NCBI GenBank assembly: GCA_038496675.1
Contig: CM076656.1
Span: 14,827,701-14,891,700 of the forward strand
From: Rachycentron canadum
Lineage: Eukaryota > Chordata > Actinopteri > Carangiformes > Rachycentridae
Reading direction: 5' to 3'
Length of the DNA stretch: 64,000 nt
Position 1 is the first letter of the stretch. Every line of letters begins with the position of its first letter. Made by a program: the position numbers and the translations under genes. Below, one piece after another: positions 35,256 through 48,275 of the stretch. Below the pieces are notes generated by a model. The model saw nothing but the letters and a program-made list of their open reading frames with translations, did no database searches and was not told the origin of the DNA.

Positions 35256-35523
35256 ACATTGTGAATGTCTGTGTCTGTTACCTGTGTGAAGTTGCTCACA
35301 GTTTGGTTGTGTGACATTGTCTTCAATGTTAAATTTAAGCCTGATGGATATTAATGTGTGGGAATGACTTACTACACACAAACATCATATAAGTTAAAGA
35401 AATAATGTATTTCATTTTATACTTTTGCTCAGACCCTTGTGAGGAGTAAGATGGTGGTTACTGGTGAGGATTGGACTGTAATTTATGATTGTGTATCTAA
35501 AGAGGGACAGAGGAGAGGAGGAA

Positions 35524-35527
<4 letters not shown>

Positions 35528-35574
<47 letters not shown>
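35528..35574. repeat. (GT)n microsatellite
   Basis: About 23 GT units. Confidence 0.95.
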
Positions 35575-35577
<3 letters not shown>

Positions 35578-36379
35578 AGTCCAGGATTGTTACATTTTGC
35601 CATGTGTCCCTTTTGCTGATTGTGAAAGAAAGATCCTTTGACTGTTTCCTCCTTTCAATTTGGTGGGAAGTGTAAGAGAGTGTTTCAGGTCCATAACTCT
35701 GCGTGTGCTTCTTTAATGGCTTGTGACCATCGGCATGCAGGCCAGGCATGTCTGCAACACTTCACAGAGTTAATACTTGGAGCCCGTGCATCAAAGTCCT
35801 CAAAGTTAAAGGTGGCTGTTATTATATCTTGTCTGCAAGTCAATCACAAAATGACAGAGACTTAAAATGACAAAAACAAACAACAAAAAACAACAAAAGA
35901 ACAGGAAGACACACAAAACATCTCAAATATCTGCCTATCATCATAAAGACACCCAACATTCATTTTTAGATGCAAACATCTAAATATAGATGCAAAATGA
36001 CTTCAAAGGAAACAATTGCAAAGAGATTGGAAAAAAACAATCACAATTACAAAATAAAATGAACAAAAACAACAAGGAGATAGATAATGACCACAAAAGC
36101 AAAACATTTGTAGTTGCTTTTTTTTTTTGTCTCTTTCAGTCTGGCACTCAATGCTCTCTGGCAGTCTTCAACAATTTTTCACTTCCACACTGTCTCTATT
36201 CAGCTCTCTCCCTCACTGCCCCTCCTCTCTGTCCTGTGGGATGGCAGCCATACACAATGTGGGGATCAGCAATATATGGACATGCATTCATTTCACCACT
36301 GAGTAAATTCGTGGCATTTTATTGAGTGGCGAGACGTAGTGAGGAGACTGTGTTGGCATTGTTACTGCATTGGCATCTT

Positions 36380-36500
36380 TAAAAAAGATTAATTATGCCC
36401 AAGGTGGTTTCCAATTGGTAAACAATTATTATAATTCTGCAAGTTCATGTATAATTAATGAGCAGATTAAAAAGCTGATGCAAGGCCTCAGTTTCCTTCA
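36380..36500. promoter_or_regulatory. Possible regulatory stretch rich in TAAT cores
   Basis: Contains attaattatgccc, ccaattggtaaacaattatt and tataattaatgagcagatta, that is, repeated homeodomain-type TAAT and Fox-type TAAACA cores in a repeat-free context. Function is inference. Confidence 0.15.
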
Positions 36501-36771
36501 CTTGGTAAGGCGGAGTAATATATGCAGGGTAAAAAATTATTACGCCGCAAAGTATACTATCCTATACAAACACAGCAGACAAATGTGAAGTAAATTACCC
36601 CACTACTAAGACATGGCTGTTAAGAATAAGTCTGTTACTGCAGCAATACAAAAAAGACACAGAGCTTCTGATCTGCAGGAAGAAATCCTGCGTGTCTGCT
36701 CCTGCCAGCTCTTGTCTGTTTACACAGACTTTGCTGGATACTCAAATGTTCAATTTCTCATCATTAATTTG

Positions 36772-37480
36772 TTAGGGCACGAGCACCCTACGAGAACCCT
36801 ATTGTTTTTCAAGGAAATTTTTCTTTGCCACAATGACTCCATAAAATTAGGCCTTTAGGATACTCAAAAACCTTATGAAACTTTGCACACTTTGGAAAAT
36901 TTTGATCTCTTAGGGGTCTGTGAGTATGATCGTGGCCAAATTTGGCACACACAATAATCATGGCAAAAATTTGACAAAGCCTCTTGAAGCTAAATTCTCA
37001 CACCCATGGGAAGTCTGCAATTTTGATTTTCATTCCAATTTTTGATGCAAAGTTTGCCTTTTGAGAGGGTCATGTGAAAACATTTTCCTCCTAGACAATT
37101 GATCAGAGTGACGACTGCGAGTTTTCATTCAACAATGGTGAATTTCGATGTTAGCATGAAACGGTTTAGGCTATTTGTAACTCAAACATACCTTACGCTC
37201 TCTCCAGTTTTAACATTTCTTACACAACACAACTACTAACTTGTATTTTACTGTAGTTGTGATTCTGCCAAAAAATTTACATTTGCATACTTAATAGAAA
37301 TACTGGAGGATGAGGCAGCTCCAATAACTCAAAGAAATACTGGTGGCAGGTTATTGAGATTAATATTAAATTCAGACATGTCACTTTACAGTGTCGTAAT
37401 AACCAGGTGACAGCAACGTTCCAACGTGCACAGGGGTGCAAGGGCCTGCTCAATCCCGGTTGCAGCTGTAATTATTATGA
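36772..37480 (+). mobile_element. Near-complete copy of a 700-bp teleost repeat
   Basis: Starts gttagggcacgagcacccta and ends with gtgcaagggcctgctcaatc then gttgcagctgtaatt. Internal text (tggtactc-like phrases, catgaaactttgcacac-like phrases, ctgtgagtatgatcgtggcc, aaatttggcacacacaataa, aatttgacaaagcctcttga, acattttcctcctagacaat) follows a high-copy fish repeat that I recognise but cannot class. The ORFs inside are noncoding. Confidence 0.75.
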
Positions 37481-40400
37481 TTTATTTTTGACAGAAAATG
37501 TCTCAAAAATGCCACTGTCTCCACATACAGCTCCTACAGTGGTTAAAAAATATATTATGTATATAATATATTTTTTCATATCTGAAGAAGTAAGATAGTA
37601 TGGGTTTCTGAACAGAACAGTTACAATACTGAAAAAACTTGGGTTGCAATGTATAATTCTAAACGTGCCTATCACAAATTTTCAGAATGGGAAGGGAACT
37701 TGTGATACAATGGAACGTCTTCAGATTGCCTGCTTAGCCTGAACAAAGGCTCCAAACCCCCTAATCACTCACTTTATACTGATATGAAACAAGGGCAGCA
37801 AATTCTCACTTTAGGAAAGCTAGCATCAGATAAAATCTGGCAATTTTGCTCAATAATTTAGTCAAATAAATAATAGATTATTGAAAATATAATATAAAGA
37901 TTATGTTCTGATGATTGACTAGTTGATTGATTGCTACTGCTTTTCTGTATCATAGCAGTGAACAAAGGCAACCAGGATCATTTAGAGCTTTTGTCAAAGC
38001 TATTTTTCTGAAACAAAGCTAACATTTTTTTTAGCTGGTTATCATCACATAAACCCTCAGTATCCCAGTATCCCCTCATCCAGGAGACAGCTGTGTTTCA
38101 ATGTTGCAGAATATATGTAAATTTACACTGTGGATAAATGACTCTCCGAACAGGGCCTCCTAACATTCGTGCCATTCTGTAAGACACAGTAATTGACTTT
38201 AGTCTCTTAGGATATCATGCATTCAGTCTTTTTATCCACTGTTCTTCCACTTCTCGTTTTTGGCGTGTTGTCAAGTCCATTATTTCTCCAGATGAATATT
38301 AATTTTGTGTCTTCTTCTGATGTTACAAATATGGAAGGAAAGATGACTTCTCAAGGTATTGCATGTTTTTCTGACATACTGCATAGGACATGCTTTGCAT
38401 TTTATTAGATACATTCAAGTCATCTCAGCAGAACATCCTGTGGTAATGGGTATGTAATATCAGAGGTCCAATTTCTGGTTATCTCTGGTAATCGTGTGGC
38501 TCACTGAGGTTTGGCTCTAATAAGAAGCTCTCTTGGGTTGAAACTTTTCTTAAAGGGGAAATATTATGTTAATTTTTAGTATTCATAATCTTATTCACGA
38601 TGTCTGCTTAAATAGATATGCTTCAGTGTTCAAAGAAGTCATTATTTTTCTCTGTTGTCTTATAGATTTTATACATCATCTGAAATGCTTTGTTATAGCT
38701 CAGGCCTGTTTAAGGTCCTTCTTGCCCCTGTGAAGGTGTGGACACTTACAGACAAAAGGAATATAAATAGTGGAGGAATGGAGAGACAATCAGTATTCAC
38801 AACTTCTTCAAAGGTAGGAAGTGACCATCACTTTGTCATTTTGCTGGTTTATGATGCTGGTAAAGCTAAATGAAATATACTTTGGTGTTTGGTTATTCAA
38901 AAATGAACTGGATGGTTAAATTGTGGAGAATTCACCCATATCTAACTATTTAGCTAAAGGGGTATAGCATGCCAAGATTGACAAACATTTAAGCATTTAC
39001 ATCTTTGTGCATGTTGTTGATCAGGTTGCTGTCAAATGGTTTAACATCACAAATGAGCAGAATAGATATTGTTTCAAATTTGAAAAAAAAAAGTTATCAG
39101 GATGATGTTTGCTAGTGTCACAACCCTGTTCAAGGCTTGAGAAAGGAGAAAAGAACAATAAGTAAGTGTATTTTTACATAAGGGAAAGGGAAATTGATCT
39201 AAAGACAATCAAAAGCAAACAAGGTGGAAGAGAGGGGGAGAGAAAGGTTGACTACAACCAGTTTTTGTAGTGCAGCCAGAAAAGGTGAGCTCCGTAACAT
39301 CAGCCCTATGCAGCTAAGTTTCCACCATGAACCCCAGAGCTGGGAAAATTCAAACCATTCAAACAAATGTACATGTCAAATAGCATAAGTAAAGTTTCCA
39401 CCAGTCCCACCAGCAAAAGAAAGGGAAACCAGAAGGTTCCTCCAAATTGTCCACACTCAAACATCTGCAACCTTAATACCAGAGGAAGCATCTTTAAGAC
39501 TAGAGAGAGAGACAGGTAAGATTATAGTGGATATGAGCAGAGGTAACAAGTGGTTTTAGAACAATGTGGGTGCACAAGACAATCGTGTGTCTGTCAAGGC
39601 CAGCTCCCAGATGACACCCAGAGATTATGTATCACACCAGAATCCCATTTTGCACCAATAAGACCAAAAGGTATGCTACACCAACAAACTGGTGACTCCC
39701 CGCGACCATGGCTAATTAATGTATCAGTCCTGACAACCTCAATGGGAAATTAATCAAGTACTGGCAATGCTGGCTTTGAAAACTCAATTTCTAGTCTGTT
39801 ATTCCTTAACATAAACTCAATCATCCTCTACTGGAGATTCAAGATACCACTTAACATTTGTTAACCTATACAACCCGTCTAAAGAGCCACTAAATAAAAG
39901 TCTAATTTCCTGCCTCTTTCCAGATGAATATGTCTATTTCCTTTACATGTTTTCATTACAACTGTCACATCAGCCTGTGAGTGTCTGCACTAATTACAAA
40001 TCTAAGCCAGTTCACTCTGAAAAGCCAATGATGACAAGAAAATTGGCCTGATCTACACCCCAAATCAGTTACGTCCAAAATTAAAACATTGGCTTTGTAG
40101 GAGATGTGAATAGGAGACATTTGGAGAGGAAGGGAGAACAATTGAGCACAAAGTCACATCAAGAAAGAGGCATCTCTTGACTTTTAGAAAAACATTTTGC
40201 TCTGTGAGCAGAAATTGCATTCTCCAATTTCAAGGGGTAGATGACAAGTGAGTGTGCAAGGAAGAACAGTTTCAGAGCCATTGTGCAAAATGGATGCCAT
40301 TTGCTTGTTGTAACCCTTCAAAATTAAACTTAATTTTGTAACACAAAGTTACTTGATGACATTTTTACAAGGTTTCCAAGTAGAAGATTTGTTGAAGTTG

Positions 40401-41264
40401 CATCTTTCTCAGTCTTGTGACCAAAACTCATGTTCAAATTCACACCCACTAATTCCTTTGTTTTTGTGTCAAAAAGTGTTCATTTTAAAGTTGGAGTCAG
40501 TATAAGATTTGAGCTTTTTTTTTTTGGCCTCATATTTATTTCAGTTTTACTTTGGACTGCTTTTTTTCTGTGCATATTTTATGCATGAATCAAAATTACC
40601 AAAGCAGTTTAGATATGTTTCCAGCTGAATAGCTCTTCATTAAGAAAACACATCTTTGTTTTGTGTAATATTTGAAATGGTGTCCTATAGTATTATCTGC
40701 TATATCATAAAAACAGGATGTCATTGTAAATCTGTGTTAGGGAGGACTAGGCCCAATTTGGACTGACACGTTTAAACCCCAGCACTAAACAAATACAGAA
40801 GTTTTCACCCGAGAGCAGCACTGAAACAGACACAAATCAGCCACCCTGCTTCCGTCTTCCACTGCTGCTCACTGCCATATTAACTGCTAGGTTTTTATTT
40901 TGTGGCTCACTGGCTCACATCGCTGTGTAGATAGTTTAAACAGAGCACAGCTGGGAGTTTTGACAGCTGCCATTCCAGGAGAGAACATCTGGATTTATTC
41001 TTGATACTTAATAATCAAACTGTCTGAATAGGTTCTAAACTTCCAATCCTGTGTAGTCTTATTCTGGAGTAGATCATATTATACTGTTTGTATGGAACAC
41101 AAATCACACAATTAAAAATCATCATTGTAACTCACCACATAGCTCAGCTTTGTCTCATAAATACCCTGTTCGGTAATTAAATTATTTGGAAAAGATAGCC
41201 GAGGCAAAAGGTCCTCCCAGAATAATTGTGAATCACAACCTTTTATATTTGTTTTATAATTATA
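37481..41264. other. Intergenic stretch, little recognised
   Basis: Contains AT-rich sequence, a short near-palindromic ATATATTAT run at 37545-37572 and an A run at 39081. The interval 40735-40920 may be a repeat (dense GC patch in AT-rich DNA), but I cannot name it. Confidence 0.4.
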
Positions 41265-41515
41265 AGGGTGGCACAGTGGTGCAGTGGTAAGCACCACCAC
41301 AACAAGAAGGTTCTAGGTGTCACCAAAGTTCTCCCCGTGCCTGCATGGGCTCCCTCCCAGTACTCTGGCTTCCTCCCACTAAAAGTTGCCTGTAGGCTAG
41401 AGGTATGGAAGACATGGAAGCCTACCAGTACATCCCTGTTTGGTTGGTGGTTACAGGTGCAACAAAGCATCTCTCTCGAACACAAACTTTGGTGATGCCG
41501 GGAGTGATCTGGAGG
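41265..41515 (+). mobile_element. Dispersed teleost repeat of the 'ggcacagtggtgcagtggt' type, second copy
   Basis: Begins gggtggcacagtggtgcagt, then gtaagcacc, caacaagaaggttctaggtg, ctccccgtgcctgcatgggc, tactctggcttcctcccac and ttgcctgtagg: the canonical order of this repeat. The distal half is rearranged or decayed. Confidence 0.8.
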
Positions 41516-42598
41516 TAGAAAAGACATTTCACCCTGAAAACACTGTTCAGGTTGCAACGCTTAAGTATCCGGTGTACAGTGGGCTTTTTCTGAGAAGCTG
41601 ATTTCTACGTGCCATGTAAACGAGATCTGTTATCTTTGTCAGGGATTAAAGAAAACTTGATTTCCCCAGGTAAATTTCTCCTCGACAAACCTTGATTTCT
41701 CTGCCAAGTAGACAGGTAACCGGGTTTATAATCGGCTTTTTATAAGTACACAAGCATGAAAAAAGATGAGAGAAAAGCAAACAGCTGAGCGGCTGGATGG
41801 AGGAGAACAGTTCTGCAGTGTGATGGATCATTGTTTTTATAATTATTCCATCCAAAGTCCAACCCGAAACAAAAAGTAGAAGTATTGCTCTGACCATTTG
41901 ACTATTTGTAAAATTCAAAAGCTCTTCTCTGTCTATTTCTCTTCCTGCTTTTACACCCAAACATAGGGCAGGGGCCCGAGACGCAATCTTTATCACTAGT
42001 AGAGTTAACATAAACATGCTTTCAAAATAAGGTCAGGGGCCAGAGTAAAAATGTGATTACTAACCTGCAGCATGTATATAAGGATTTACAGTCACCAGAT
42101 TATCACGGTCAACACTTACTCCTGGTACCTCTGAGTAATCATTAGCTAAGTTCAATTTACCAAATGTTTTTGCTCACAACTTACTTCAGCATGCCTTTCT
42201 GAACCTTGACATTTTATTGCCAAACTAACAGATCAAATTTCACATCTTTGCCTCCAGTGTGAATGAATCATGTCTTTCTGCCCGACTGTCTTCTCTTTCT
42301 GTCACTCTCTGCAGACAGGTTCAGAAGAGAGGAGGGTAGAGGCAGAGTCTATCTTTCAGTGCGATCCAAATACTGGCAGCTACAGTAAATCATCAGGCAT
42401 TACCGCTGGCCCTGAGATACGACTTTGAATCTGCCTAGAAGACACATACTCACAAACACAGTCATACAGACCAATGTCGAGGAGCACAAACAGATTTCAA
42501 TGCTGCAAATAACTTTAGGCATTGGTTTGTGAAGAGGAGGAACATTGTCATGTGCAAATATAGTACAGCAGAGTTGTTTGACATATATTTGTCATACG

Positions 42599-43070
42599 CT
42601 ATATGGACAGAAGTGTTGGACCACCTACACATTTACGCCTACCCTTCGTATGAGAAGGATAAGGGTAGGGGGTTGTTTTTCTGTGGTGGGCCTAGGCCCC
42701 TTAGTTCCAGGGAAGGGAAACTTTATTGCTTCAGTTTAACAATGACATTTTGGACAGTTCAGTTTGGGGAAGGCCCTTTTCTGTTCCCTGCCCTGACCTC
42801 AACCCCATCGAACATCTTTTAGGGTGATCTAGAACAGAGATTGCAAGCCAGGCCCTCTCGTCCAGCATCAGTGTCTGACCTCACAAATGCGCTTCTGGAT
42901 GAAAAGACATGCTCCAAAATCTTTTAGAAAGGCTTCCCAGAAGAGTGGAAGCTGTTATCCCTGCAAAAAAAAAAAAAAAAAAAAGGGGGGGGGAACTCCA
43001 TATTTATGCCTATAAATTAAGAATGGGATGTGTGTGATGTGTAGGTGGCCCAATACTTTTGTCCATATAG
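42599..43070. mobile_element. Tc1/mariner-like element with 32-bp terminal inverted repeats
   Basis: The 32-base end at 42599-42630 and the reverse complement of 43039-43070 differ at only three positions. The interior keeps a transposase C-terminal remnant on the + strand: PDLNPIEHLLG near 42792, whose Glu matches the third acidic residue of the DDE triad of this family, then a stop, ISVSDLTNALLDEKT and EEWKLL. The 5' part of the gene is missing and an A/G tract (42965-42992) has expanded inside. It is a deleted, inactive copy with well-preserved ends. Confidence 0.85.
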
Positions 43071-43744
43071 TGTATGGCAAACTCAGCGGACTGGACAAAA
43101 TTGTATTATGTAACTTGACTGACTGGGCAAGAGTCCTTGGAATTTCGGTGGAAAATGGGTGTTACGTGTTGTACTAAGGACTGATGGCTGAAAGTCACAT
43201 CTTTTTTGGAGCAAATTCAATGTCAACTCAGGTATTTTGGCAAGTAATGATCATTCAGAGACAAAGACAGAATTGACAGAATAGCTTTCTTTTTTGGCTC
43301 TTACACAGAGCACACCCCCCCGACGTGCCTGTATTAGAAGCTAGAGATCTTCATTTCTATATAATTTTTTTTGATATATTTAATTGGCTATAGTGGTATT
43401 TTACTCGGATGCCTTGTTTTTATTTGCTCCCATTTACCGAGGTAGAGTAACTGCATTCCATGTTAATATAGATTCAACACCCCTTGTAACCATTTAAAAC
43501 CAAACGCCCTCTTGCATGTTCTTCACCGCATTTATTGCTGTGCTTCAGTAAGTACATTGCCTCCTTTCGGGTTGCTTGTGTTCACGTTGTTTCCACGCTC
43601 TTTAGGTCTGCTAGTTTCTTTAGCTTAGCAGTTATCAGTGGCTTCTCTCCCTTCCTTACTCTCCTCCTCTCTCTTGTTCTGCCTCTTCTAGTAATAGCTG
43701 TATATGTAAATAAAGTAGTTCATTTGCCATAATGGAGGTGAGGC

Positions 43745-43791
43745 CCACTCCATACTAAAAGTATGGAGTGGCTGCTTTAGTATGAGCAGCC
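43745..43791. other. Two tandem hairpins
   Basis: CCACTCCATACT (43745-43756) pairs exactly with 43760-43771 around AAA. GGCTGCT (43770-43776) pairs with AGCAGCC (43785-43791). The two structures share two bases, so they would compete. Confidence 0.7.
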
Positions 43792-46700
43792 AGGAAGCCA
43801 GACAGGCATAACCCAAAGCCCTTGGTTGGCACCCATACACACTCCAGCCATAGCCCATACCAATCCCTTCTGGTCCTGTCCCATAAAGAACCTGTTGCTG
43901 TTTGCATTCGTCATTTAAGTTACATTTACATCTTATCCTTCATGTCATTTTTGTGGGTGTGACCATGTCCGATCGACAAAGGCTAGAGTTTGGTGAACAA
44001 AGAGAAGAGCAGCTTAATTTGGAAGTTTGCACATGCACATTGAGGATAATCCTGGGATCTTTCACTGGTGATTAGTGAACAGCCAAAGTGTCCTAGGCAA
44101 GCTGTCCTTGACTCAGCTTCTACTGTTCTGTGATTGGTTATAATATTGGATGCATTATGCACAGAAAGCAGCAGTAGCAAGTAAACAAACAAATTACACT
44201 CATTTATCATCTCTGTGCAAGATCTTCAGTAAATTTGAAAAGTTTGAGGCAGAATATTGTTACAGGAGTAGTGCAGCCCCCCGTAGGAATAGCTTAGTAT
44301 ATAGGTAGTGTGCTTAGCGTGGTGGGTGGGTGAGCAGAGAATGAGCTGTGTACGTAGAAGTGCAACGTATCTACACTCAAAGCTGTCAACAAATAAATGC
44401 TACAACTTTTCAAGACTCAAGTTCCAACATCTCTCCTGTGCTTCTCAACTACAGTCCAGACCAGCGGGATTTTCAAAGGGCAAAAAGGTGCGAACACACT
44501 GTTTAAACACGGTACCACATCATACACGGCAAGACCTTTTTGTGCAATATTACACATGTAAATAATTGCTGAATACATCAAATTAAATTGTCACTGTGCA
44601 CAATTCACTGTGGTTCACTCAACATTGTGCGTTAATCTTTTCCAAATAAAAAATAAATGCATTTTTTAAAAAAACATCTTTTGCCTCCTTATGTGGCTCT
44701 GAGAGAGGGGCTGAGTGAATCACTGCACTGTGCACAGCTCTAATTTAAGTAATGGCACAAATCACAATGGTAGACATCCAATATATTACATGATGAGAAG
44801 TTTAAATAAACCTTCAGTTCATTATGGATCTGTGGACAAATTTAGGTGATGAGCGGGAAACTGTGCATGTCGGATTTAATGGATAGTAAGAGAACACTTC
44901 TCTAGCAGAGCGTCTTGCGTCGTGGACTTAACATTATGCAACACTCGATATGGGCAAAGAAAGCTCCAACCTGTCATGAGCTTTATTCTAATGTTCCACT
45001 TGACTTATCCAAACGTCTGGAACGCATTTTGCTTGTGCGTAATAGAGCATATGTAGGCAATGCTTTCAGGGATGCATTGCAGAAAGGAATAAACATGGAT
45101 TGTACTTCCACCATTTTCTATCTCCTCTCTAGATGTCAGGACTAGAAGTCAGTCCATTTTGCCACATGCATAGCATTTAGCTAACCAGGTGTTTACAGTT
45201 CATTTTTCTACTTTATACCTTAAGTTCCCTGGTGCACCCGGTCCTTTTCAGAAGAATCATCCTAGAGATTTGCAGCAACTACTGTCATGAAAAGGCATAT
45301 TTTAGTCGGGCTCGTATTTCTGTGGTGAGTGTAGTACCCAGAAAAAGTCACTGCACTCCACTGGATTACGTTCACAGCCTTGCATGTAATGGAGTGTGCG
45401 CCTGTCAAATGCCAGACAGAATAACAGTGTAGTAATATGATATTTTATAATCATTTCTGAGCACAAAAGAGAGCTGCCTCCTTTGAGCTTCTTTTACATT
45501 CCTGTTCCACAGAGCCTCAAGCTTTGAAGGTTGCTCTGACTGGCTACATCTGGGCGGACATCTGAAGTGTAGAAAAATCTAACTAAACATCCAGCCTGCC
45601 TCCTTTCAGCTGCAAACCATAGAAATTCAGACAGAAAAACTGATAATTATGCTTTCACTTGTCTCTAATAAAACCAGCATTGTTAATTCAACTTGCCTGA
45701 GGCACAAAACAACTTAGGTGCAAGTCAAGGGCAGGGTGACAAACCTGAAACGCAATTCTATCTTATGTTTAGACCCTTCAAGGTTCTTTTAGGATATTTA
45801 ATGTCAAAATATTGTTGTAGTATATTATTTTATCACCTCAGACATTAATTACTTGTAAATATGTTCAACCTATTAAACAGACTAGCTGCATACCCAAAAA
45901 TCAGGGAAAGGTTAGTAAGGCTAAATGTTAATGTGATAGTGTTACCATTCAATTATTAGCAATCTGGTCAAAGCAGAGCTGAGTCTATTGTTAAACCTTA
46001 TTCTAAGTCTAAGAATGGCACACATGTCCAAAAGTCCAAAGTTCAGCATTTATGGGCTAATAGCACATTTATTAGATCCATGACTCCTTCTGACTTTCTT
46101 ACTGAAGCTAACCGTGTAACATCGATGAAAATCAGCCTTGCAATTAAAATATGTTTCATGTTTCCATATGATGTTTTTATATCATGCAAAACGAGCGAAA
46201 TAAGCAATCGCCACTGACTGTGCAGGTCCACCGAAATGCTGTGAACCAATGATAATTGGTAATCTCACAAAAATAGATTCGGGTCTGGTTTGCATTAGCA
46301 CAACCACAAACACTGTGTCAGCCATTGCCAGTTATGAACACACTCATTCGTCACTATAGACCGTAGAACCATGTTGCATCTCACAGGCACATCAACACTG
46401 ATCCCCTCATGCAATTAACAATAAACAGCACCACTTCATTTTTGTATGTTCGTAGTTTTCATACCTAACCCTCAATGAGGAAGTAAGCAAAGATGTCCTT
46501 GCAGTCCCAGTTTTGGATTTTTTTTTTTTTATTCAATATTATATAATATTAAATTAATTTGCACTATGAATATTAATCACTGCAGAGTATTTTCACATAG
46601 TAGAAAAGATGTCTGGACCAGAATTTAAACATTTTGATAATACAAAAAAACTGTGTTGATAAGTAAATTTTCTTTACTATTTACTGTACAGATATTTTTT

Positions 46701-47419
46701 ATTGTGTATAGGAAAAGTTCTTATTGGACCTAAGGGTATCACATGACCTCCTCCACTCTGATGTAGTTTTTAATTCACGGTCACAGTGTGGCTGTTTATC
46801 AGGTCAAGTGACATCCACTGGCTCAAAAAGACTTTTTCTCTACACATAACTGTTATAAAACACGTGGATCTAAAATGATAAATCCACTTTTCTGAATTAC
46901 ACACATGCTCTAAAATACTTTTTTGTTATTAAATTTGGTCTATTAGGCCCAATGGAATTTGAAACGTCCCTAAGAGCCAAATCAGTCAATTATTTTCATG
47001 TCATTTACGTGTGCTTGGAGCCAAGAGGAAGTCAGTCGGCTCAGCCAGAGAGGGACGCTCTGAAAAGTGGGTCAGACAGAGAGGGACTTTCGCTATATGG
47101 GCCCAAAAAGTGTGGAAGCCCCCAGAAGCCTTAAAAACTTTTTTTGTTGCATGTATGTAGAAAAAAAATAACTAGATAAAGAATGACATTTGTGTCAGTA
47201 ACAAGAAAGCAAAATGTGATCTTGACATAATTCCACAAATATAGAAATGACTTCATTGATCTGTAAAAGTTTGTCTTGGAAAGTAATGGCTTTGTCCATT
47301 GATTATATTACATTGATTTTTCATAATACTTCCATTTATATATGTCAGGATTGTACAGAAAGGGCCTTCAAGGTGAAATAAGACGTTCTAATCAGATTCA
47401 GTGATTATCTCCTCATAGG

Positions 47420-47432
47420 CCACTAGGTGTCC
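47420..47432 (+). promoter_or_regulatory. CTCF-like motif (weak)
   Basis: CCACTAGGTGTCC resembles the CTCF core with two mismatches. Confidence 0.15.
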
Positions 47433-47856
47433 ATTCTGTCTGAGTGCTGAAAAACAATCAGTGTTCCTCCAGAGCGATGGCTCAGTAAATGGAAAATTTG
47501 TTATTTGGATTAAATAACACAACAATATTCCAGGCCAATCAGAAACAAGGGGCATTCGAACTTATGCACAGTACAAAGGAGAGAAGAAGAGATTAGTTGT
47601 GGTAAAGGAGGAGTGAGAGTAAGAGACAGTAAATCTGTCAGGTTAACGCACGGTGCCAATTTAAGGATTACCAGGGAAAGGAGAAGGAGTCTACACTTCC
47701 GTCGCTGGCAGATCATGTTGCAAACGTGACAATAGCAACAACGCTAAGTTCACGCACTCCACAAAACAATCAAATTGTTAAGGCCTGAGGGAAGGCTGAA
47801 GAACAGCCAAAGAGGAGACGATCAGAAGAGAAAAAATTGAAAAAGAAGTGTTCATG

Positions 47857-48275
47857 TTAACCCTTTAAGCGCTAGGGTTTTGATTTTTTTTTTTTTTTTT
47901 TTTTTAAGTACTGGATTTTGACATCAAGATTTTAAAAGGCTGTGGCTTGAAAGTGGTCAGAGATAAAAGCCGACTGTAATAGTAGCAACTAACGGATCCA
48001 TCGCTTCATCGCGAGAGAATTTTTTTCTGCTTCAATTCACTCTAACACAAAAGACAGAAATGCTTCTGCATCAATGCATGCATGTTCAGAGCATCTTTCT
48101 TCCGCTATCTCCTCAAACACTTTGAATATGAACATAATGTAATTTTGTGCTATCAAAATAGTGCATGTCTGCTAACTACTGGTAAAGAGTATGAATGAGA
48201 TTTAGCACTGTAATTGGAACTATTGTCTGCTTTATTCAGTATTGCTGTTTGCGACTTTGGCATTCAGAGGGTTAA
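47857..48275. mobile_element. Candidate piggyBac-type MITE bounded by TTAA
   Basis: Left boundary TTAA then CCCTTTAAGCGC (47861-47872). Right boundary CAGAGGG then TTAA (48272-48275), whose reverse complement starts CCCTCTGAATGC: about 8 of 12 terminal bases agree. PiggyBac elements insert at TTAA and start with CCY, so the 411-bp interior fits a short non-autonomous copy. A T run (47886-47905) lies near the left end. No transposase text is seen. Confidence 0.45.

Larger units (their letters stand above)
43071..47856. other. Intergenic stretch, hairpins and low complexity only
   Basis: No repeat consensus or exon is recognised apart from the tandem hairpins at 43745-43791 and a CTCF-like motif at 47420. 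T and A runs occur near 46519. Confidence 0.4.

Noticed and set aside
35420..35530. Open segment after gctcag with a GTGTGT donor-like end
   Set aside because: The donor is only the start of the GT microsatellite, and the acceptor lacks a good pyrimidine tract.
41646..42017. 123-codon antisense open frame
   Set aside because: No splice partners, no recognised motif, ordinary AT-rich sequence.
42316..42426. Open segment after ctctctgcag ending in a stop (TGSEERRVEAES onward)
   Set aside because: Good acceptor, but no phase-compatible partner within reach and only 36 codons; chance is likely.
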